From: Deltaproteobacteria bacterium UBA5756
GTDB lineage: Bacteria; Desulfobacterota; Syntrophorhabdia; Syntrophorhabdales; Syntrophorhabdaceae
Assembly (NCBI GenBank): GCA_002418985.1
Contig: DIFE01000082.1
Location: 1-19,788 of the forward strand
Length of the DNA stretch: 19,788 nucleotides
Direction of reading: 5' to 3'
The notes below the pieces were generated by a model, which was not told the origin of the DNA, did not search any database, and saw nothing but the letters and a program-made list of their open reading frames with translations. Below are positions 1 to 6,311 of the stretch, piece after piece. A program made the position numbers and the translations under genes. Position 1 is the first letter of the stretch. Every line of letters begins with the position of its first letter.

Positions 1-22
1 CGCTTAAGTTGACGCGTATGCG
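1..22. repeat. 22-bp inverted repeat, left member
   Basis: These 22 bases are the exact reverse complement of 1119-1140. Inside each member, the 9-mer gtaccaaac occurs in direct orientation (22-30 and 1111-1119). The outer end lies at the window edge, so I cannot tell whether this is the end of the 1.1-kb segment carrying the toxin-antitoxin genes or the end of an insertion element lying to the left. The match is read directly from the sequence; any role in transposition is inference. Confidence 0.8.
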
Positions 23-430
23 TACCAAACGGGACCCGCTTTGCCCCTTTGGGGGCTCGCTGGAGGCAATGAAGAGAGGATTGGAGGAAGCCTAAAAGAA
101 TTGCGTCCAGATCCCAGACAGCAGGGATCAGGCCGCACTTTGCACGCCTTCGGCGGACACTGACCATTAATGTTCGCGCGAGGTCGTATCGTTGTGGGCC
201 AGGCTTGAGCCAGATATCAGAGTCTCTATTATCCCGCATTGCGGGATCGGAAGTTCCCGGGAATTCTTGAAGTCTCATGGATTCCCGGGAAAGGTCTTTT
301 GTCTTCCTCCCCAGACTCTCTTCATTGCCTCCAGTGAGGAGCGCCAGCGACAAAACGGGCGTGAGACAATTCTTTAGGCTACGAAACGAGCTCCGCTTGT
401 TACGGGATAAACGTGGGGACAAGGCTTTAG
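22..430. repeat. ~400-bp structured repeat, copy A (left terminus displaced)
   Basis: First of three copies (A, B at 5619-6024, C at 15838-16271), all in the same orientation. The core around 101-157 is nearly identical in all three. Arms at 61-78 and 316-333 are perfectly complementary over 18 bp and would close a long stem. Smaller hairpins lie inside: gatccc/gggatc at 110-129, cgccttcggcg at about 145-155, and tcccgc/gcggga at 233-247. The usual left terminus is missing here: the copy begins at gtaccaaac next to the 22-bp inverted repeat, and a matching left terminus is found instead at 1079-1119, beyond the toxin-antitoxin genes. The right terminus (about 375-430) is degenerate. No convincing protein is encoded. 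Confidence 0.8.
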
Positions 431-798
431 GGTGTTATGTAGCGAACGTCCTTGATATCTTTGAAATGGGCGTCTTGTGTCCAGACTACTGCGTTGTGGG
501 CGCGGGCCGAGGCGAGGATGATGCTGTCTGCAAGGGGCATTTTCAATTCAATTCCGATCTTTGCGGCGCTGAGAGCCAGGGGCGATGACAGATCGACGAC
601 AAACCCCTGGTGCATTAACGCGGCGGCCTGCAGGGCGGGGGCCTCACCCCGCTGCTGCAATATCTTCCTAAAAACCTCATAAATGCATATCACGGGGACG
701 ATAAGGTTCTCGGTATCTTCAACGGCAGGAGCATAGAAATCCGCGTTGGGACCATCCGCATAGTACTCGAGCCATCCGCATGAATCAACAAGGTTCAT
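427..798 (-). CDS. vapC: PIN-domain toxin, VapC family
   Basis: A 123-residue PIN-domain protein, the usual length for VapC ribonuclease toxins, which cleave RNA with a Mg-binding acidic cluster. The expected acidic residues are visible: D5 in NLVDSCGWLEY, E41 in IYEVFRK, D91 in LADSIILASAR and D109 in TQDAHF. Its ATG overlaps the TGA of the upstream antitoxin gene (ATGA at 795-798), the common arrangement for translational coupling in these operons. The stop codon lies at the edge of repeat copy A. The catalytic residues appear intact, so I expect an active toxin; the target RNA cannot be read from the sequence. Confidence 0.9.
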   Translation of the reverse strand: MNLVDSCGWLEYYADGPNADFYAPAVEDTENLIVPVICIYEVFRKILQQRGEAPALQAAALMHQGFVVDLSSPLALSAAKIGIELKMPLADSIILASARAHNAVVWTQDAHFKDIKDVRYITP

Positions 799-1004
799 AC
801 CCTGCTGTCCTCTTCCCGATCCACCGTGGTATCGATTCCCTTTACAAAGCCCCTCATCCTGGCCGGATCTCTTACAGGAATCAATTCAATCCGGTTCTCA
901 TACAACAGGATCTGTACCTTTGTGCCTGGCCTGATATCCATGGTTTCCCTGATCTCTCTGGGAATAACCACCTGATATTTCGGTGACACCTTCACCGCTT
1001 TCAT
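795..1004 (-). CDS. vapB: AbrB/SpoVT-fold antitoxin, VapB type
   Basis: A 69-residue protein with an N-terminal swapped-hairpin AbrB domain (MKAVKVSPKYQVVIPREIRE, then PGTKVQILLYENRIELIPV), followed by a charged tail that would wrap the toxin. Antitoxins of this type bind their own promoter and neutralise the PIN toxin encoded next. I chose the ATG at 1004 because GGAGG lies six bases upstream of it. An in-frame ATG four codons earlier (1016) would put that GGAGG inside the gene. The stop overlaps the vapC start. A good promoter lies just upstream (1035-1063). The gene could also be called mazE-like; the pairing with a PIN toxin favours VapB. Confidence 0.88.
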   Translation of the reverse strand: MKAVKVSPKYQVVIPREIRETMDIRPGTKVQILLYENRIELIPVRDPARMRGFVKGIDTTVDREEDSRV

Positions 1005-1034
1005 ACGAACCTCCATCGATGACAGCTACGTTAT

Positions 1035-1063
1035 ACGATACCTTCATCGAACGTACAAGTCAA
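1035..1063 (-). promoter_or_regulatory. sigma70-type promoter for the toxin-antitoxin pair
   Basis: On the minus strand TTGACT (1058-1063) is followed after 17 bp by TATCGT (1035-1040). The spacing is ideal and the match is five of six at -35 and four of six at -10. The start codon of the antitoxin lies about 30 bp downstream. The short partial palindromes around the -10 (for example cgtataacg) would suit autoregulation by the AbrB protein, but that is inference. Confidence 0.5.
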
Positions 1064-1078
1064 GTCGCGAAACATAAG

Positions 1079-1119
1079 GAAACAGCAAAGGACTGTCTCA
1101 CGTTTATCCCGTACCAAAC
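1079..1119. repeat. detached left terminus of the ~400-bp repeat
   Basis: This segment reads like the outer left end of copies B and C (gactgtctcacgtttatccc, then gtaccaaac) but stops there, where copy A begins at 22. Bases 1079-1091 (ggaaacagcaaag) also match the reverse complement of the flank just right of copy B (6020-6034), so the terminal inverted repeat may extend further than the core. Joining 1119 to 31 would rebuild an intact repeat terminus. It is therefore the displaced end of copy A or the start of a further copy that was interrupted. Confidence 0.7.
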
Positions 1120-1140
1120 GCATACGCGTCAACTTAAGCG
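1119..1140. repeat. 22-bp inverted repeat, right member
   Basis: Exact reverse complement of 1-22. It directly follows a second copy of the 9-mer gtaccaaac and directly precedes the stop codon of the small open frame at 1142-1285. I see no third occurrence in the window. Confidence 0.8.
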
Positions 1141-1141
1141 G

Positions 1142-1285
1142 TCATGTCTTTAGCTTCGGGGCAGTGCGCGGCTTTCGAGTCTTCTTGCGTTTCAGTATCA
1201 GGGTATTTTTATCCTCAATGATCCACAGGAACTCCTCCCCTTTCCGGATGTTCAAGGCTGTCCCTGTCTCAAGTCCACCCGGCAT
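1142..1285 (-). pseudogene. 47-codon remnant, possibly the C-terminal half of an AbrB-fold protein
   Basis: An open frame of 47 codons ending in TGA two bases from the 22-bp inverted repeat. The peptide (GLETGTALNIRKGEEFLWII, then EDKNTLILKRKK and a basic tail) resembles the second half of an AbrB/MazE swapped-hairpin domain, with the N-terminal half missing. No ribosome binding site precedes the ATG, and two in-frame stops lie about nine codons upstream. I read it as a truncated antitoxin-like gene. An alternative is the last codons of a transposase whose terminal repeat is 1119-1140. The remaining bases up to 1426 show nothing else. Confidence 0.35.
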
Positions 1286-1426
1286 CAGTACATTTGAAGT
1301 CTCCGGTGATCATCAACAGAATCGGAGAAAAGGTTAGAAGGTGAAGATGTAAACCGTGTCTCGAAAGTTCGGCGGGTGACAGGGTGGACCGGTTTGGGCA
1401 ATGGGCCGTTAGGATGCAAGATTTGC

Positions 1427-4345
1427 TTACGACTCCAGCACTTCGCGAATCTTTACAGCCAGGTCGTCCAAAGAGAAGGGTTTGGAGATGAATTGAATGC
1501 CTTCCTCCAGAATGCCCTGGTGGGCTATCACATCCGCGGCGTACCCTGACATATAGAGGCACTTCAGGCCCGGTTTGACGCCGCTGATCCCTTCTGCCAG
1601 CTCTCTGCCGTTGATTCCCGGCATTACCACGTCGGTGAGCAGCAGGTCGATGTTTCCGGTGTATTGCATGGCCAGTCGAAGCGCATCGCCCGATCCTTTA
1701 ACCGCCAGCACCTTGTAGCCCAGCTTTTCAAGCATTGACTTGCTGAGGTTCAGGACCGACTCCTCATCCTCCACGATCAGGACCGTCTCGGTACCCCCGT
1801 GCACTTTTGTCGCCGCTTTGTGCGCTTCGGCTTCCAGGACCTCTGTCCTGTGGCGGGGCAGGTAGATCCTGAAAGTCGTGCCCTGCCCGGGCTCACTGTC
1901 TACACTGATGAACCCGCCGTTCTGCTTGACAATCCCGTACACGGTAGCCAGGCCGAGGCCTGTTCCCGTGCCTTCTTTTTTGGTGGTGAAGAACGGTTCG
2001 AAGATGTTGGCCAGCGTCCGGCTTTCCATCCCGCAGCCCTCGTCGCTCACCGCCAGCTGGACGTATTCCCCGGGAAGGGATTCGGGGTGGGCCGATAATT
2101 GGGCTTCATCACAGATCGTATTGGAGGTCCGGATAATGATTTCCCCTGCCCTGTTCATGGCGTCACGGGCGTTCACCGTCAGATTGGCCAGGAGTTGGTC
2201 GACCTGGGACGGATCTATCTTGACATGCCAGAGTTCGTGCCCTGGCATCCAGACCAGGGTGATGTTCTCACCGATGAGCCTCTGGAGCATCTTGAGTATG
2301 CCGGCCACGGTGTCGTTCAGATCCAATACCCTGGGGCTGACGGGCTGCTTGCGGGCAAAGGCCAGCAGTTGGCGGGTCAAAGCCGCGGAGCGTTTCCCCG
2401 CATTCAGGATATCCTGCAGTGCCTCATGGAGGCGATCTGAGGGCGAAACTCTGTTGAGCGCCATTTCCGTGTTGCCGACAATTACGGTTAGCATATTGTT
2501 GAAGTCATGGGCGATGCCTCCCGCCAGCTGCCCGATCGCATCCATTTTCTGGGCCTGGAGTAGCTGGTGCTCCAGTTTCTGGCGCTCTTCCTCCAATCGT
2601 TTCCGGTTCGTAATATCCTGCAGGATAAAGATGAGGCAGGCCTCACCCGCGATGCGGATGGGTCGGGCGGAGTAAAGGCCCGGACGCGGGACGCCGTCAG
2701 ATCCCCTGAATTGAAATTCACGTTGCATGATTTCCCGGCCGGCTTTCAGATCCTCGACCATGAGTTCACGGTCCCGAGGTTCGGCCCAGAAATTAAAGTG
2801 TGCATCTGTGGCCCGTGTGCCGATGGCCTCCTGCCGCTTCCATCCCAGCGTTTCTTCGAAACCCAGGTTCGCGTCGATTATCAGTCCGTCTTTCATCCGG
2901 GTTATGGCTATGCAATACGGTGCGGACATGAAGATTTTCATGAACTTGTCTTCGGACTGGAGGGATTTCTCTTCCGCCCGCCTCTGGTCTGAACGGTGTT
3001 TCAGAAAGGCGAGGAATACGTAGGTGCAGACGACTGATGCAACGGGAAACGCCGTCCCCACAAACAACCCCGAGTGAAAAAATGTCTGCTGCGCTGCCAG
3101 CCATAACCCGATGACAAAGATAAGCATGACGACGAAGCATGAGACGGCGTTCCTGAAGCTCACGAACAGACTCAGTGACACACCGGAAAGGAGAATAAAG
3201 AGCAGGATCAAACCGTTGGACCAGCCGGGTACCGAGATGAAATCACCGGTCAGCAGATTGTCAATAATAGAGGCATGTACCTCTACCCCCGGGTAAGTCG
3301 GATCAAAAGGCGTTGCCACCGATTCTGCCATGCCGGCCGCCGATGTGCCGATGAGGGCCACCTTCCCCTTGAGCCGGTCCGATGAAACAGTCCCGCCCAT
3401 GATATCCGCCGCCGATATATAGTCATGGCTTCTCTTCGGTCCCCGGAACTTGATCAGCAACCCGCCATGCCGGTCAACGGGCACGGAGGTTCCCTTGTAA
3501 TTGATGGATCGCAGGGCATTGCCGTCTTCTTTTAGAAGGAGATTGTCGGCTTCCTTAAGTTTCAGAACCGTGGCGAGGGCCAGGCTGGGATAGACTTTCC
3601 CGTTGAATTGAATGAGGAGCGGCAAACGCCTCAGCATGCCGTCCTGATCGGGACTGAAATTCAAAAAGCCTGAAGCGCCGACCTTCTCTGACAGCAGCGT
3701 TAAATTGCATACGACACCGGTGCTTTCCGGAATCCCGGGGTTCTCTTCCTGTTTTCCCGTGCTTTGCAGGAGCGACATTTTGACGGGATGGAGCAGGCAA
3801 TGCTCCGAATTGTCGCCGGGGCCGTTGAAATAGAAGTGATTACCCAGGACGAAGGTGTTTCGGGCCAGTGTTTCAGCAAGGATACGATCGTTATCGCTCA
3901 ATTCGTCGGGGAGCCCCTCGACTGATATCCTGCGTTTATAGACGGCTCCGAGGTCCTTCAGCAGCCGCCCCGCGGATGTCCTGTCGGGTTCGGCAAAAAT
4001 CATATCGAGGCCTGTGACGGCCGGCCCCAGGGCTGCAATTTTGTCAAGCAGCTCCGCCACCCGGTAGCGGGGCCAGGGCCACTGCCCATATCGATTCAGG
4101 GTTTTTTCGTCAAGATCGACAATTACCACCCTGTCACCGGCATGATTATTTGGAAAATTTCTGAGAAGCAGGTCGTAGTTTATAAGGTCAAGCGGCTGAA
4201 GCAGGGTCGGTCTGAATATAAATAGAGCGATGAAAAACAGTGTGGATAAAAGTCCCCAGTAAAGGACGCGGCGGCGTCCCGTCCTGTCGCTCGCGACGGT
4301 ATTGCCGGAATCATGGGTTGAACGCCTGTTCGATCCTGTTTTCAT
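1427..4345 (-). CDS. CHASE2-PAS hybrid sensor histidine kinase with C-terminal receiver
   Basis: A 972-residue membrane sensor. One N-terminal membrane segment (about 27-45) precedes an extracytoplasmic CHASE2 domain (about 50-370, with VVIVDLDEKTL and GLDMIFAEPD). Three membrane segments follow (about 376-448), then a PAS domain (about 462-580), a DHp/HisKA region with phospho-acceptor H613 in GGIAHDFNN, and a HATPase domain (N-box NLTVNARDA about 721-728, DEGCGM about 768-773, GTGLGLATVYG about 794-804). A receiver domain (about 853-972) has acceptor D905 and K955 in FISKPFS. It should autophosphorylate on His and pass phosphate to its own receiver; no DNA-binding output domain is present. 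It is the last gene of the FecR-OmpA operon, 28 bp after the lipoprotein gene. The start has only a weak Shine-Dalgarno. The signal sensed is unknown. Confidence 0.93.
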   Translation of the reverse strand: MKTGSNRRSTHDSGNTVASDRTGRRRVLYWGLLSTLFFIALFIFRPTLLQPLDLINYDLLLRNFPNNHAGDRVVIVDLDEKTLNRYGQWPWPRYRVAELLDKIAALGPAVTGLDMIFAEPDRTSAGRLLKDLGAVYKRRISVEGLPDELSDNDRILAETLARNTFVLGNHFYFNGPGDNSEHCLLHPVKMSLLQSTGKQEENPGIPESTGVVCNLTLLSEKVGASGFLNFSPDQDGMLRRLPLLIQFNGKVYPSLALATVLKLKEADNLLLKEDGNALRSINYKGTSVPVDRHGGLLIKFRGPKRSHDYISAADIMGGTVSSDRLKGKVALIGTSAAGMAESVATPFDPTYPGVEVHASIIDNLLTGDFISVPGWSNGLILLFILLSGVSLSLFVSFRNAVSCFVVMLIFVIGLWLAAQQTFFHSGLFVGTAFPVASVVCTYVFLAFLKHRSDQRRAEEKSLQSEDKFMKIFMSAPYCIAITRMKDGLIIDANLGFEETLGWKRQEAIGTRATDAHFNFWAEPRDRELMVEDLKAGREIMQREFQFRGSDGVPRPGLYSARPIRIAGEACLIFILQDITNRKRLEEERQKLEHQLLQAQKMDAIGQLAGGIAHDFNNMLTVIVGNTEMALNRVSPSDRLHEALQDILNAGKRSAALTRQLLAFARKQPVSPRVLDLNDTVAGILKMLQRLIGENITLVWMPGHELWHVKIDPSQVDQLLANLTVNARDAMNRAGEIIIRTSNTICDEAQLSAHPESLPGEYVQLAVSDEGCGMESRTLANIFEPFFTTKKEGTGTGLGLATVYGIVKQNGGFISVDSEPGQGTTFRIYLPRHRTEVLEAEAHKAATKVHGGTETVLIVEDEESVLNLSKSMLEKLGYKVLAVKGSGDALRLAMQYTGNIDLLLTDVVMPGINGRELAEGISGVKPGLKCLYMSGYAADVIAHQGILEEGIQFISKPFSLDDLAVKIREVLES

Positions 4346-4373
4346 TAATGACCAGCTGCGCCGACGGTGGAAG

Positions 4374-4976
4374 CTATTTAATCACTATCTCAACCCGTCG
4401 GTTCTTTGGTTCCGCAACACTATCAGCCGTTTTAATAAGGGGATTTCCTTCGCCATGCGAAGTGACCGAGATGCCGGCAGCGGCGACGCCGTTGGCCAGA
4501 AGGATGCCACATAGCGCTTTTGCACGTTTAAGACCTAACGTGTAATTATGCGTCTTCGTAGCGACCGTGTCGGTATGTCCCGAGATGACTATATCCACGG
4601 AACCCTTCTGCCGGATGGTTTGAATAATGTGGGGAACGAGAGACTTCGATTCGCGGATCAGTTCAGTGGAGTCGTTCATAAAATAGAGGATGAACCTTGC
4701 AGGCTGCGGCGGTCGTGCGGCCAGCGCGTCGGCAAAAACGGAGCGAATCTCGTCAGAGTCGAGTTTTGTCACCTCGCCCGGCGGTGTCTTTCGATCCCTT
4801 ACCCGCACCGACTGATTGGCCTCGTTCAAAACCTGCTGCCCTCTCTCGTTCGCCACCACCAACTGCCCGACGTTGCCGTCCGGGTCCGGGATCAACACGA
4901 CCAGGCTCCTGGTTCCGCACGCTGACAGAACCAGGACAATACTTGCGGTGAACAGTATCGCGATAATTCTCTTCAC
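4374..4976 (-). CDS. OmpA-family peptidoglycan-binding lipoprotein
   Basis: A 200-residue protein with a lipoprotein signal peptide (lipobox LSAC, C20) and an OmpA C-terminal domain (about 93-200). The diagnostic peptidoglycan-binding residues are present in GHTDTVATKTHNYTLGLKRA (D135 and R151) and the NRRVEIVIK terminus. It probably sits in the outer membrane and holds the cell wall. The start is GTG at 4974-4976; GGGG about five bases upstream serves as a weak ribosome binding site. It lies 27 bp after the FecR gene and 28 bp before the CHASE2 kinase gene, so the three are very likely one transcript. FecR, OmpA-like and CHASE2 proteins are often encoded together, which suggests an envelope signal passed to the kinase; that route is inference. 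Confidence 0.9.
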   Translation of the reverse strand: MKRIIAILFTASIVLVLSACGTRSLVVLIPDPDGNVGQLVVANERGQQVLNEANQSVRVRDRKTPPGEVTKLDSDEIRSVFADALAARPPQPARFILYFMNDSTELIRESKSLVPHIIQTIRQKGSVDIVISGHTDTVATKTHNYTLGLKRAKALCGILLANGVAAAGISVTSHGEGNPLIKTADSVAEPKNRRVEIVIK

Positions 4977-5003
4977 ATTTGCCCCATGCCGGAGAACCGC
5001 GGA

Positions 5004-5450
5004 TTACTCGCCTTCGGCCTTGACGAGAAACTGTGTTCCCCGGATACCGATCGTGGCATCGGGAGTATGGAACTTCACCGATTCCGGCGACTGCCGGCCT
5101 ATGATCCCCGACAGATAAGAGGCGGTGCCCTTCACTATACGGGCAACCATGGACAACATGCCTTTCTCGGGGGCAAAGACGTATTCTTCGATCACCAGCG
5201 CACTTTTCGGCCCCAGTGATATAATCGTGTTATCTTCGAAAATAATCCCCGCCGAACTGTCCGCTCCCGTTCGCACGATATCATTCCGATAAACCCTGTC
5301 ACCAATCTTAACAGGAATTTCCTCGCCGCCGCGGACGGCAACGACATCGCCCTTGATTGTCTTCGCTTTTCCTATCGGCAATTCCTCCGCCATGGCAAAG
5401 CACGGCAGCAGAATTGCGATCACGAGACAGAAGATGGATAGTCTTTTCAT
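5004..5450 (-). CDS. secreted FecR-domain protein
   Basis: A 148-residue protein with a Sec signal peptide (MKRLSIFCLVIAILLPCFAMA, cleavage near residue 22) and a FecR domain (about 33-135, including GDRVYRNDIVRTGADSSAGI and the ATIGIRGTQF motif near the C-terminus). I chose the ATG at 5450 because GGGGAGGGG lies just upstream and the signal peptide begins there; an earlier in-frame ATG at 5537 would add an unlikely basic leader. In the known iron system FecR is a membrane-spanning anti-sigma regulator. This version has no cytoplasmic domain, so it is more like the free periplasmic FecR proteins encoded next to CHASE2 sensors. It is the first gene of the three-gene operon. Confidence 0.88.
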   Translation of the reverse strand: MKRLSIFCLVIAILLPCFAMAEELPIGKAKTIKGDVVAVRGGEEIPVKIGDRVYRNDIVRTGADSSAGIIFEDNTIISLGPKSALVIEEYVFAPEKGMLSMVARIVKGTASYLSGIIGRQSPESVKFHTPDATIGIRGTQFLVKAEGE

Positions 5451-5515
5451 AACAGCGCCCCTCCCCTGGAGTTGCCGGAGACTGATATCATTGCTGCCTT
5501 TTTGCTTTTTTCTTA

Positions 5516-5545
5516 AGTGTACCGCCAGAATAGACAAAAAGACAA
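5516..5545 (-). promoter_or_regulatory. possible promoter for the FecR-OmpA-CHASE2 operon
   Basis: On the minus strand TTGTCT (5540-5545) and TACACT (5516-5521) are separated by 18 bp, four of six matches each. The region is AT-rich and lies about 65 bp upstream of the FecR start. It is the best candidate I see, but not strong. Confidence 0.3.
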
Positions 5546-5582
5546 TAGTTTTGAATATGGAGGGACTCAGGGGTGGAAAAAA

Positions 5583-5618
5583 TTTGTCTCACGTTTATCC
5601 CTTAAAGAACAGGACCAC
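5583..5618. repeat. degenerate extra terminus of the ~400-bp repeat
   Basis: tttgtctcacgtttatccc followed by a diverged tail repeats the outer left end of copy B, which starts directly after it at 5619. The two ends are tandem and in the same orientation, as if one insertion had landed beside or inside an older one. Confidence 0.55.
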
Positions 5619-6024
5619 AAAAGACTGTCTCACGTTTATCCCGTAACACAAACGGGACCCGTTCGTCGCCCAGAAGCTCCTCTCTGGAGGCATAAAAGAG
5701 AGGGTGGGAGGAAGCCTTAGAAGAATTGCGTCCCGATCCCAGACAGCAGGGATCAGGCCGCACTTTGCACGCCTTCGGCGGACACTGACCATTAATGCTC
5801 GTGGTGGGTGGGTCATCGTTGCGGGACGGGTTTGAGCGAGATATCAGGGTTTTTATTTATCCCGCATCGCGGGATCGAGAGTTCCCGGGAATTCTTGAAG
5901 TCTCATGGATTCCCGGGAAAGGTCTTTTGTCTTCCTCCCCAGACTCTCTTCATTGCCTCCAGTGAGGAGCGCTAGCGACAAAACTGGTCCCGTTTGTTAC
6001 GGGATAAACGTGAGACAGGTCTTT
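5619..6024. repeat. ~400-bp structured repeat, copy B (complete)
   Basis: The most complete copy. It opens with aaaagactgtctcacg and closes with the inverse, with near-perfect terminal inverted repeats of about 38 bp (outer block including tttatcccgtaac and gttacgggataaa). The core matches copies A and C. Its right half (about 5880-5985) is almost identical to copy A, including ctctcttcattgcctcca at 5944-5961. Its left arm (5685-5702) instead has the C-type bases, so the central stem carries three mismatches here. That points to a mosaic of two lineages. It separates the FecR operon from the end of the WD40-J-Clp operon. No transposase is encoded. Confidence 0.8.
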
Positions 6025-6070
6025 GCTGTTTCCTTTAATGCAATACGACATAAAGCAATGTGTAAAGTCA

Positions 6071-6088
6071 ACTACGCAACTGCGTAGT
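6071..6088. other. perfect short inverted repeat after the WD40-J-Clp operon
   Basis: actacgca and tgcgtagt form 8-bp arms around a 2-bp centre. It lies about 40 bp beyond the last stop codon of the operon. There is no T-run, so it is not a classical terminator; it could be a protein-binding site or part of a weak terminator. Confidence 0.45.
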
Positions 6089-6124
6089 GAGAAAAGCAAT
6101 CGCCGGGGGGAGGGACTTGAGAAT

Positions 6125-6295
6125 TCAGTCCAGGATCTCTTCTTTTATGTCCAGGCGTGCTCCGCAGATGGTGCAGTAGTATGTTTCGACCCATATTCTG
6201 ACGCCGTTGCGGTTGATCTTTTGTCCGCCGTCGTAGCGGACGTGTTCGCTGCAGATGTGCTCCGGCTTTTCTTTTTTGTTGTCCTGGTCTTCCAT
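6125..6295 (-). CDS. small Cys-rich (possible zinc-ribbon) protein
   Basis: A 56-residue protein with an acidic and lysine-rich N-terminus and potential metal ligands: HICSEH near residues 12-17 and YYCTICGARLD near 39-49. Two single-cysteine knuckles (C..H and CxxC) suggest a degenerate zinc ribbon, but one ligand would have to be a histidine. I chose the ATG at 6295 because GGGAGG lies about eight bases upstream; the earlier ATG at 6325 would overlap the Clp gene. It follows that gene by 16 bp and is the last gene of the operon. I do not recognise the family. Confidence 0.7.
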   Translation of the reverse strand: MEDQDNKKEKPEHICSEHVRYDGGQKINRNGVRIWVETYYCTICGARLDIKEEILD

Positions 6296-6311
6296 TTCAC
6301 TACCTCCCTGG

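Noticed and set aside
1120..1426. An insertion sequence starting at the inverted repeat at 1119-1140
   Set aside because: Only 47 codons of open frame lie before the CHASE2 kinase gene, so no complete transposase fits. At most a remnant is possible.
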